This document shows positions 31,982 to 42,600 of a stretch of 51,158 bases of DNA, piece after piece. Position numbers and translations under genes: made by a program. The notes under the pieces were generated by a model. That model ran no database searches. It saw only the letters and a program-made list of their open reading frames with translations, and was not told the DNA's origin. Each line of letters starts with the position of its first letter. Positions within the stretch are counted from its first letter, which is position 1. Location: positions 1 to 51,158 of the forward strand of contig PYST01000293.1 in NCBI GenBank assembly GCA_003049485.1, given 5' to 3'. The stretch comes from Ophioceras dolichostomum (lineage: Eukaryota; Ascomycota; Sordariomycetes; Magnaporthales; Ophioceraceae).

Positions 31982-33471
31982 ATGTCGTGCGATATCTGCG
32001 GACGACAGCACCATGCGCAGCGGCTGCCGTTTCTCTGCGCAGTAGATGCGAGGAACAGACTGTACGATGGCCGCATGGCGCACGCGCATGCGCTGATGGA
32101 GAACGAGAGACTGGAGCACCGAGTGAACGATCTGTTGGCGCTTGTCCAGCCATCCTCGCCAGCGGCTCTGAATGCCCGCGCACACGCCTGGCTGTCGGAG
32201 GAGCGGCGCGCCGTCGACCGGACGAACGAGATCATCGCCAGGGCCGATCGGCTGCGCGCTGAAGTCGAGGCCGCCCGAAAGGAGATTGCTGGTCGGAAGA
32301 CGGCGCTCTCGAGGAGGAAGGAGGATCTAGCTGCTGTGTCGAAGGGTCTGGCTCCCCGACGGGCGAAGCAGCAGGAGGATGTCGAGCGAGCCGTGTCGGT
32401 GGTTCAGGCGCGGTGGGATCTTGAGAATGACCACATGGCCGCGACACGGTCTTTTCTGTGTATGGAGGCTGCCCGCCTGTACGGTCTTCGTCGGCTGGGC
32501 AAGGGAAGCTCGGCTCGATATGAGATTGGTGGAGTCGAGATCTTTGAGCTGCAGGCGATGAATAGTAAGTCGAGTTGTCTTGCTGCTCCCTCCGGTTGGT
32601 CTTGGTGCCTGTGATAAACGCTGACTGCTGCCGAGCGGAGCGACGTATAGACTCGTCACCCGAGGTCCTGTCGACCTGTCTCGCCCACATGACGCACATC
32701 TTGATGCTGGCGTCGCACTATCTTGCCATCAGGCTGCCGGCGGAGATCACGCTTCCTCATCGCGACTATCCACGGCCGACCATATTCTCGCTCGTATCCT
32801 CGTATTCGCACGGCCCCGACATCCCCTTCCCCGGGTCGTCGAGCCTGCCGGCGCAGCTCTTGTTCGAGCATCACGGCGGCTCCAAGCAACCTCGCCCGCG
32901 ACCTCTCTTCGTCGACAAGCCGCTACAGGCGCTCGCCAAGGAGGACTCGTCGATGTATTCGTTGTTCATCGAGGGTGTCTGTCTCCTCGCGTATGATATC
33001 GCTTGGGCCTGCTGCTCTCAGGGAGTCCCGATTGGTGACAGGAACTCTCCCGAGGACGTGTGCAACATGGGGCGCAATCTGTACAATCTCTTGATCGGTA
33101 CCCAGCTGCACGCCAACCAGGCCGGTCGGATCTTCACTCTTCCGTCCTCGTCCCCTTCGTCAGGCGTCCCCACCTCTGTGGTCGACGCGGACAGGTCGGA
33201 CAGGAACACCAGCATCGCGGCGACAACGACGGCAGCAACACAGATGATGGGTCGCTACTCACACGGAACGGCCCACACCTTTCTGGGTAGTGCTGACGGG
33301 CATGAGTTCGTGCGAAGCTTCAAGCTGCCTAATCCGATCAAGTTGGCGGATCGGCTGAAGAGCAAGCTGAGCAGTGAGTCGTCGGCGCCGGACTGGGAAT
33401 TGCTGGATGATGATGCCTGGGCCGGTGCGGCGATAGACGGCCAACGTGATGGCCACAGGCAGACAGGTTGA
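31982..33471 (+). CDS. atg14: Autophagy protein Atg14, PI3-kinase complex I subunit
   Basis: Exons 31982-32564 and about 32651-33471 give 467 aa. The start is the ATG before SCDICGR, the family's N-terminal cysteine motif (Cys3, Cys6, Cys19). Next is PFLCAVDARNRLYDGRMAHA and a long coiled coil (about 35-160) that in the family binds Atg6 and Vps34. Exon 2 has HILMLASHYLAIRLPAEITLPHR..PTIFSL, typical of Atg14/UVRAG. Atg14 brings Vps34 to the phagophore assembly site to make PI3P. The acceptor TATAG at 32650 is preferred; GAG at about 32634 is also in phase and would add a few residues. The Thr/Ser-rich region and the DWELLDDDAW tail fit fungal members. Atg6, its direct partner, is encoded in this window 13 kb away. 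Confidence 0.9.
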
Positions 33472-34473
33472 TAGGTGGTAGATGAAGAAGGCGTCGTTGA
33501 GCGTACCCGACTCCGACTGAGATATAGATGTCGTGACGGGCTGCAGGATTGGCTGGTGCTCATGATGACGCGATATCAGTCCTCCGTGGGCCTCGGACAG
33601 TAGTGTGATGTCCTCGATGCGCAAGGCTAGACAGGAGTAGTAACGATGCGTAGTGCTGCTGGAAAGCGGCGAATAACTGAATGAATCGACAAGGAGTGCG
33701 AGTGGTCCCTCCAACCGGTTGCGTCTCCTCCAGGCCGTGAACTCTAACAGAACGAATGATGACTGTGATGAAAAATCTCCCAAAATGATACAACCCTCGG
33801 TCCCGTAGTCTGACAATGAAGAAGACAGACAAGACAAGACGATAAGGGCGACCAAAAAATTCCAAAAAAGTGCAAAAAAATTCCCAAAAATGCCAGACCG
33901 GTAAACAAAAAAAAAACAAGGATGGAAAACTGAAAGCAGTGCAACGACATACTCAGACAAGGGGAGAAATCACATGCTGAGCCCGAATAGGTGGTCGACC
34001 TTCGCGAGCGACAAGACGACCCTCTCCGCCGTCGTGTCACTCCGGTGATCCACGTGTTGCCGTGTTGTGTACATTTGGTCATCGCAGTTTTTTAAAGAAG
34101 GGGCTTTTCCTCTGTACCAAGTTTTGACATCTGGTATCGCCGTTTGGTTAGGCGGTTTCGTCTCCGCCATATAAGTAGTCCTCTACGCGGTCCCTTCCAC
34201 CAGGCCGTGGGGCGTGATATCGCAGGGGGCACGAAGCCAGCCTGTTAAGTACCAAGTTTTGACATCTGGTTCATCGCCCGTTTTGTTAAGCGGTTTCGCC
34301 TCCGCTATATAAGTCGTCCTCCACGCGGTCCCTTTCACCAGGCCGTGGAGCGTAATATCACGGGGGGCGCGAAGCCAGCCCGAAGTTTTTTTTGGTCGGT
34401 GTCTTCTCCGCCGTCTAAGTCGTGGGTTGTCGCCGTTTTCCTTCGGTAGATAGTCCCGCCCCGCTCGCCGGGC
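33472..34473. other. Convergent spacer with phased A-tracts and 135-bp tandem repeat
   Basis: 1.0 kb between the atg14 stop and the stop of the unknown minus-strand gene. It contains phased A-tracts (33854-33890), an A-rich run to 33918, and the 135-bp duplication listed separately. No protein gene was supported. Confidence 0.6.
34114..34383. repeat. 135-bp tandem duplication (two diverged copies)
   Basis: Copy 1 34114-34248, copy 2 34249-34383. Both begin with the same 21 bp (GTACCAAGTTTTGACATCTG plus G) and end near GAAGCCAGCC. Most differences are transitions. Each copy contains two short potential hairpins: GGCGG/CCGCC in copy 1 versus AGCGG/CCGCT in copy 2, and CTACG/CGTGG versus CCACG/CGTGG. 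A partial, degenerate third copy may follow at about 34390-34430. Confidence 0.9.
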
Positions 34474-37400
34474 TCACTGCCGTCGCCTCTTGACCTGGTC
34501 AGGTTCTGGCCGATCGGACTCCTCAGGCTGCTGAGACTCCTGAAGCCTCTGGCGTGCCTCCTCGGCCGTCTCAGCCAGAGGCCAGCGCTGAGTCCATCGG
34601 GCTTCCTTGCCGATGATTGCCTTCAGGGCCTTGACGGCGGTGAAGACATTCGGCGAGGTACAGCCCGAGTACAACATCCAATCCCTCAGGAGCTTTCTCT
34701 GGTAGTCTTGCTGGTTCCAGTGCGACCTTGCAAACACGAGATGGTCCAGACAGTAGCGCAGCTCGCCCTCAGCTTTGATGACATCGGCACTCGAAAATCC
34801 CTCGCGCTGACCAGACCTGAGAGCCTGCGAGGCTGTGGCCAAGTTCCGCATCGCCCGGTGCATTACTCGCTGACTGGGATAGTAGAGCGTCCCATTATGA
34901 ACAACGACACCCATCCGCTGCTGGTGAGGCGTCAGGGTCGGCCTCGACGTTTGCGTCGGCGTCTGCTGCGGCATCGGCGTCTGCATCTGCGTCTGCGTCT
35001 GCTGCCGCTGCTGCTGCGTCTGCTGCTGCTGTTGTTGCGTCGGCTGCTGCTGCTGTAGCGTCGGCCGCTGCGTCGGCTGCTGCGTCGGCTGCTGCGTTGG
35101 CTGCTGCGTCGGCTGCTGCGTCGGCTGCTGCGTCGGCTGTCGTGTCGGCTGCTGCGTCTGCATTGTCGGTGGCAGCGTGGATGGTCCTGAGGGTGGTCTC
35201 GTCGTCGACGTGCCAACACCCACGACCGCTGCACTCTGCCGCGAGGCTAGGGCAGACGGGGGTGCCGCACACGCCGGAGGGTTAGGCTTGGCCGTCATAG
35301 CCGCCAGGACCGCCGGATCGATCGTCTTCATCACGATCTTGGTCGGCGGCTGCGGGGGTCGCTTCGTCGTCGACGCGCCAGCTCTCGAGGCCGCTGCGCT
35401 CTGCCGCGAGGCTGAGGCAGTCGGGGGAGCCGTAGGCGCCGTGGTGGTCGACTTGGCGAGAAGGGCAGGCCGCTCCGCGTCGGACATCTGCACGATCTTG
35501 AGCGCCGTCGGCGGCTTCGTCATCGACGCGCCAGCTCCCGAGGCCGTTGCACTCTGCCCTGAGGCCGAGGCAGTCGGGGGAGCCGCACGCGCCGGAGGGG
35601 TCGACGCGGCCAGGAGAGCGAACCGCTCGCCGTCGGACAGCTGCGTCGGCGGCCTCGTCGCCGACGCGCCAACTCCCGAGGTCGACGGGGGAGTCGCGCG
35701 CGCCGGAGGGGTCGACGTGGCCGGGGTGATCGACGCAGCCGCCGGAGGGGTCGACGTGGCCGGGGTGATCGACGCAGCCGCCGGATGGAAGATCGGCGCA
35801 TCGAAGGCGGCGGGCTGCTTGCCCAGCTTCTTGTCGCTGGGCTTCTTGTCGACCGTCTTGGACAACCGGCCAGAGAACTCCATCTGGAGTCCACTCGCGA
35901 AAGTGAACCCAGAGTGGGCTGCTTGCGCAGGCCGATGGGCGGCACCCCCGAAGCTCACGGGCGATGGCTTCCCAAAGAAAGACACCGCGGGCGCGGCGGT
36001 CGGCGGGGCTGGCGCTGCTCGGGCCTGGACGGCAGGCTGACTGGTTGCAGGGGGAGGCGCAGGGGCGGCGACGGGCGGATCGACCAGCATTGCAGACGAC
36101 GGCACAAAGCCGCCGCTGCCAGAGGCGAATGGCTGCGGCACACCACCGCTGCCAACAGTGAACGGCAGCGAACCACCGACACCGAAGGCGAACTGCGGCC
36201 GCGCACCACCGTTGTCAAACGCGAATGCTGGCGCCAACTGAAGGGGTTCAGTCGGCATCACTGGAGCCGGGGCGACAGCGAGCGGAGCCGTAAGAACGGG
36301 CACCACCACTGCTGCCGCTGGGGTCGTCTCCGTGGCGATCTCCATTGCGTCTGCCGCGTCGCTCATGTCGAAATCATCCTCAGGCATCTCGGATGGGTCC
36401 ACTTCCGTCTCCATGTCCACACCGTTCGAACCGGGCGCAATCGAGGGCGTCCCCCCGACCACATCGGCCTCACAGAAGGACATCTCGACGACATCGTCGT
36501 AAGTGGTACCTGTCGACAGGGCGGCATCCTCCTCCGTCATCGGCTCGTCTTCCGTGAGAACGGGCGCGTCCTCGATCAGAGCGGGCGCGTCCTCCATGGG
36601 ATCGGGCTCGTCGTCAGCGGGGACATGCAGCACCACGTCCTCCATCTCAACGGGGGCCGATGCCAAAACGACCGACGGTATCGGCACCTCGGTGCCAGCT
36701 GCTCAGGCTGCTGCATCTCTACGTCGTCTGCCAGCTTTGTGGCGAACAGCCGAGGAGACGCCGAAGCGCTCGACTCGTTCGCCGGCTGGGCTGGCGTTGA
36801 CGCGGGCAGCGGCGGGATGACCGGCAGGTCCTGCAGCCTCGGCGCAACCTCATAAGGCAGCACCTCCGGCACAGGCCTGGCGACCGGCTCCTCCACCACT
36901 GCGATGGCCTCCACGGCAGGCTCCTCTGGAACGACCAAGGTCTCTGCCAGCGCGAGCACAGCAAGAGACGGCGACGATGGTGCGGTCAGGGGCGAAACCG
37001 GGAGCGGGGCCTGGGCGGGGGCGGCGGCAGCAAACTGGGCGTCGGCAGCGGGCTTGACTTCCGCTGGGCGCATACCACCGTCCCGGACGACGACGGCAGC
37101 GGGCTCGGCAACAGCTGTGTCGATGACAACTGGAGCGGGCTTGGCGGCGGAAGTAGCATGCTGGGCGACTGCAGTGGGCACCTCGATCTTCGCATCGGGC
37201 TGAGCGACACTGGTGGCGGCGGGCGGCAGGACTGGGGCGGCAACAGGCTCGGCTGAGTCTGCAACCACGAGAGGTCGGTCCTCAAGCTTCGGGTCAGAGG
37301 CCTCGCACGTAAGCTCGCTTCCGTGCTGCTCCTCGTCACCTGACTCTCGCGACAGCTCCTCGCGGTGCTCCTCAGGGGCGGGAGCCTGCTGCGTCTCGGC

Positions 37401-38552
37401 CTCGATCGGCGGCTGCGTCGGCTCTGTCTCGCGAGAAACAGGCGTCTGCGGGGCGGCCTCAGCGGTGTCCTGCGGCTGGTGGCACGCCTTGTCGTCTTCG
37501 TGCCTTGCCTTATCGTCGGCGAAGGCGGCCAGGATACGGAGGCGGATCTCTGTCGTGCGCAAACGCTTCAGCGACTTTGGGCCAGGGTTGTTGACTGGGT
37601 CGCGTCTAGGGGCAGGAGCCTCAGGCCTCTGCGTCCCGTAGCTAGCCGAGTCTCCCAGAGCACCAACAGGCAACCTGAACTTGGCTCTCCAACCAACATG
37701 GTCAAGTTGCCACTGTAGTTGACTCTCCAACGCCTTGGCGTCGGCGTGCTCTCTCTGCACAGAGTCCAGCTTCAGCTTAGTCAGGTCGAGGCGGCGCTGA
37801 AGGTCGTTCACGAGGAGTCCGATATGAGCGTTCTCATCTAATAGCTTGGTGCACCCAAAATCGTGGCAGCGCACGTGGTACCAGAAGCGTGGCATGAAGA
37901 ACGTGAAGAAGGGGGTATGAAGGGATATAATCTGCCGGTGAGGGAAGGGCTGCACGGGCAGGGGAAGCGGATAGGGGCAAACTCGGGGAGGCGGCGGTGG
38001 AGGAAGATCATGACAACCTCGCATGCGGAGATCTGCGCGGAGGCGCTCGATCGAGCCATCCACACCCTTCAGTTCACCATACAGGTTCGCGATCTGGGTG
38101 TCCATCCACGTGTTCCTCTGACGAAGACGCACGTATCTGGCCGAGACATCTCTGTATAGGGCTCGCAGCTTGCGGCGCGTTGGGGGGTCTGTGGAAACGT
38201 AATCGTGGAGGGCCAATTCCGTCTCACACAGCCATACGCACGCAGGCTGGAGGAAGAGGCACGTGGCCCGGAGGCGACGGCGGAGGAGTGATGGCCGGAA
38301 TTGGAGAAGGACGCGGCACAAGCGGGAGAGAAGACGAGGCACGATGATAGTAAACGGACTGCAGAATACAGTCCGAAACCAGGGATTGCACTCGCTGAAC
38401 CCCTTGGCGAACGTAACCAATAGGAGCTGCTGGTAGAGCTCGGCGGTCAGGCAGCCAATCAAGGACAACACCACTACCCAGCGGAAGGCCGTGGCCAACA
38501 GCCGGAGGATGAAGCCGAGAATGGCCGTGAGCGAGATATCGTTAGGCGTCAT
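34474..38552 (-). CDS. Large repeat-rich protein of unknown function with N-terminal membrane segments; frame broken near 36690
   Basis: Two long overlapping minus-strand frames, 38552-36576 and about 36699-34474, probably form one gene of roughly 1360 codons. The first has hydrophobic stretches at about 8-50 and 65-85, a charged helical region (about 120-165 and 255-320), then Ala/Pro/Glu-rich sequence; after about 36690 its reading turns into Arg/Trp-rich nonsense. The second is closed upstream by a stop near 36700 and continues the same Ala/Pro-rich style, so one missing base is the simplest explanation. No convincing intron bridges them. The C-terminal half has Phe/Gly patches, 13-aa and about 55-aa degenerate repeats, a Gln/Pro/Thr repeat (about 35030-35160) and a folded-looking last 150 residues (RMGVVVHNGTLYYPSQRV to KALKAIIGK) ending KRRRQ. 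I recognise no family. An undetected intron near 37860-38000 is possible. Confidence 0.6.
35702..35779. repeat. 39-bp exact tandem duplication inside the unknown gene
   Basis: Two identical 39-bp units (35702-35740 and 35741-35779), in frame, adding 13 residues (ASITPATSTPPAA-type). Exact identity means a recent duplication; a third partial unit follows. Confidence 0.95.
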
Positions 38553-39693
38553 TGTGAAGAATTGCTTCTGTCACAATGTTGATTGTCGGTGGCTTTCCGT
38601 GCGCTGCTGCAGGCTAACGATATCGTTGGTTTTTCTCAATCCGCGTTGTGGAGGGAAGAAAGAGGGAGGAGGAGATTTCAGATCGAGAGGGCGGGAACTG
38701 AATTTGGTCTACTGGGAGGCCGTCGGTGCGGAGGGTCGCGCGGGCTATAGTCAATCATTCACGGCAAGAAGGAGCGACCGTCACTGGTGAATTTGGTACC
38801 CGTAGCAACTTCGAAGGGAAGGAGCGAAGCAGTCCCGCCCTCGTCCCAACATTCACTGACGCCCTCTAGAGGCTAGACTGCATCAACATCGGTCGTCGTG
38901 GTGTTCAACATCACCGACCACAGGTCACCACTGGTCCCCGACGCAGCCACATCTACGGCCATCGTTTCAAGGTACTGTCTACCTCTTTCCGCAAATATTG
39001 TAGCAAGGAGATAAACACCATGAAGAACATTGGGAGAATAGGTCAATATCAAAATCAAATATGTGAACATCAAATCAGTGACCAGCATCGTGGACTACCC
39101 AAGCGGGTGCAACAGCGGTCCAGCAACATGCGAACACGGCATTCACCAGGGTTGGCACTGAAAGTCACAACCCGCACGCATACTGTGTTTGTCCTGTTTC
39201 TCTGTGTTGGCATCTGTGGGTTGGTACTTGGGAAGCGTGAGCAGGAAAGGAGCAGAACGTGGCGGAACGCAACGAAAGTCCATCGCAGTCTTTTGAATTA
39301 CTCGCCCCTGAGACGTCAACTTTGCCAATGGCTTCAATGAGCGTTCCGTAGACGACGATGTAGTCAAATAGGAAGAACCCTTGTAGAGGCACACCCTGCC
39401 CAAGGACATCGAGCAAGAGGGCTCACACTGGATCTCCCACATATCGCCACCTCAACATTCACAGTGCCAAAAACGTGCAGCCGCCAGCGAATAAAATCAA
39501 AACATTGCCGGTAGAGGCAGTGAATAGTGATATAGTAGCCGAAATAATCAAACAGAGACCCAAACACACCAACAAAATCATAGTTCCATCCCCCCGACGC
39601 CGTCCTCATCCCAGCTCCCCATCCAACATGGCCACTCTCAGGCCAGGTACCTTTGCCAAGAAGAAAATGCGACAAGCAGCCTCAAACTCCCTT
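38553..39693. other. Spacer: promoter of the unknown gene and spc7 3' side
   Basis: 1.1 kb between the start of the unknown gene (38552) and the stop of spc7 (39694), both minus strand. AT-richer than its flanks. Open frames on both strands are short and unlike known proteins. Confidence 0.5.
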
Positions 39694-42600
39694 TCACTTC
39701 CTAGCCGCAGACAGCAGCTTCGCATGCAAAGCCACAACGACATCCCCCCACGACTCCCCCATCTTCTTGCCACTACTCCCATCCTTCGACGACATAACAA
39801 TCCCGTTCCCAATCCGCGCTGCCAAAAACTCATTCATCTTCTCCCTACTAAAATGCTCCCCCCCATACACGACCCTCGCCCTCGGTGCGACGGCGACATG
39901 GATACCGCTATTACCATCACCATCGCCATCAACACCAGACGACGCAAAAGAACAATGCAACCCAACAACAACCTCAACCTTAGCCTTCACCGCCGCCAAA
40001 AACACCGCCGACCGCACCTCGACCGACGCATCCGACGTCTTGCACACCCGCGTGGGGAACGTGAGGTTGAGCGAGCGCACGTGATCCGCCACCACCGCCG
40101 CCTTTCCCCAGCCCGCTCGGGCCATGCCGAGCATGCGGCTCAGCGGCGTGCGGGTCGGGTCCACACCCCGCAGCTGGTCACGGATGCACTGCAGGAAGAA
40201 TTCCTTTTCTGGGGTGAGTGGGGCAGGGTCGCGCTCTCGATTGGCAGCGACGTGCCACAGGTCGATTGTGGCCCCTGTCCCTGTCCGTCCTCGTCCACTG
40301 CCACCACCACCACAACCGTCGAGGAAATTCGTGGGGTCGAAGACGAGTTCGATTTCTCGCAGGTAGGTCATCGAAATTGTTGTGCCAGCGCAGCCGGTGA
40401 CGGCCCAGCCGTGCTCTGTCTCCATAGCTTCGACCCGTGCTGTTTTGTTTGAAGAAGTCCTTGTTAGTCGGTAACTTACCCAACAATTGAGAGTGGTGGG
40501 ATCTTGAGTAGTGTTTTGTTCTTGTTTTGGATCTGTGAAAGTGTGTGCATATGTCTCTTCTTACCTTTAATAGCCATGATCTCGCCCGAACTCCATCCCC
40601 TACATTCCTCCCGCACGCGCTCCGCCTTCCTGATCTCCTCAAGGCACTGCTGCTTCTGCTCGGCGAGCGACGCCGCTCCGGTCTCCGATTCCCGCAGTTC
40701 GCGCTGGAGCTCGGCGATCCGTCGCTTCTTCTCGGCGATGTCGCCGGTCACCGCCTGCAGATCGTCTCGCGCGGCCTGCAGCTCCTCCGGGTCGCAGTCG
40801 GCCAGCTCGCGGGCCGCCTCGTCTAGCGCCTGGTGCTCGCGGTCCAGGGCCTCGAAACGCGCCGAGAGCGAGGGCAGCACCGAGTCGAGCAGGTCCTGCT
40901 GCTTGCGGAGGACCTGGTCGTCGCCGTCCAGCCCTTCGGCCGTCTTACAAAGGCCGTCCTTCAGCCCGCTCTGCAGCTTCATCCTCCAGTCGTACCACAT
41001 CGCCTTGCTCAGCAGCCGCGCGTGCGTCTTGACGTTCTTGAACTGGTTGTCCATCAGGAGCTTGAACTCGGGCGTTGCGGACATGTACTCGCGGAACAGG
41101 GGCGGGTTGTCTTGAAGCGTCTCTGTCTCGATGTCCCGGACGATGTCCCGGCCCTCTGAGATGTACTTCTTCAGTTCGCGACATGACTGTCATGAAGCAA
41201 TTTTGTCAGTAACAGCTTGGATGTGAGATTGCTACATCCCTTGCACTTTGCGTCACGCTAGATATGGATGTTCATAATGGGTAGATAGTAACACTTACGT
41301 GCTGGTACATTTCTAGCGACGGAACTGTGCAGGCGCCCGCGACCGCGCAGCGCTCGAACGACACGTCCGGCTTGATGTCCTCCCCATGGCTGTCCCTGTT
41401 CGCGGACGGAGCCACTGTATGCCTCCGTTTCGTCGTGTTCAGCTCCATAAAGCGGATGCTAGTCATGTTGAGGAATTCCTGGAGACTGATGCGATCCTCC
41501 TCCCCTTGGTCCGCGTCGAGCATCAGATCCTCGTCGGTCGCGCCTAAACCGGGATCATCGAAGCTCATAGCAACGGGCAGAGTGTCCTGGTCGACGTCCC
41601 TGAATCGGGTCTGGCCTTTTGGGCTGGATGCTGCTCGATTTGGCGAAAGACCTGGCGATGGAGTGGCAATACTGGCAGCCGCGGCTTGCTTATTCTTGGC
41701 GGACCGCGTCAGGCGACCAGTGGTCTCGGCCTTGGACGGCGGGTGCTGAAGTCTGATGTTCTTGACGGGGCTGCCTTTATGACCCTTGAGCCTCTTGATA
41801 CCGTCTTGCTGTTCGTCGTCATCCTCGGCCTCGTCGAGCTCAGCAGGTCGCTTGCCGAGAAGGCCCTTTGCGCTCCCGACATGCAGGCTCTTTCGGGCCC
41901 TGTGGAGGTTCTTCTTGGGGCTGAGTCCCTGGATCAACTCCTTAAGATTCAACGTCACATCCCTGTCGTCACTCATTCCGTTGGCCTCCCGCTCCATGAT
42001 TGTGCGCCCGTCCTCCTTGGCCTTCTCCTCCTGCCGCTCGCGGTCTATCTCTTGCTCGAGGATGCGGGGGTCTTCGAATGCCACAATACGACGAGTGTCT
42101 CCCGGCAGACCGGGGACGAAGTTGCGAGCTGATTCTCCGATGGAGCTTCGGCGCTCGAGCATCTCGGCCACCTTGGGCGATCCCAATCCCGGTCGATCGG
42201 CGCCAATACCCGACAGTCTTCGGCGCTGTGGCGTTAGCACGACCCTCGGCGTTGTGGCTCCCGTGGAGGGGTCCTGGTGGAAGATGCTCTGCCTCGTCGA
42301 CGGCTTGGATTTCGACGCCGAGGTTGGGGCGCCGGAGTGGTGCGGCGAGACTGGGCGCTTGGGAGACCTCGACCTGCTGCCAATGAACTTCGTATCCGGC
42401 GACCTCTCTGGAGTTTGCGGTTGGGCCGGAGATTCTGCTGGCGCCTTGGTGTGTGCGACACTAGCCGTCTTATGTCCTGCACGGACCGGAGACGACCCAC
42501 GATCGGGGCTGCGGCGAAGGCCCTTGTTGCCGAACGCGCACCGCTCCGGCGAGAGGTTGCGGCTCTTCTCGGAGGCGGATGGTGTTGCCTGGGCTGTTCG

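Noticed and set aside
34114..34383. Repeat-induced point mutation as the cause of copy differences
   Set aside because: Differences are mostly transitions but occur in both directions between the copies, only two short copies exist, and the repeat is below the length usually affected.
36576..36699. Two independent overlapping genes at 34.5-36.7 and 36.6-38.6 kb
   Set aside because: Overlapping same-strand coding regions are very rare in fungi, composition is continuous, and the upstream frame becomes nonsense exactly where the other opens.
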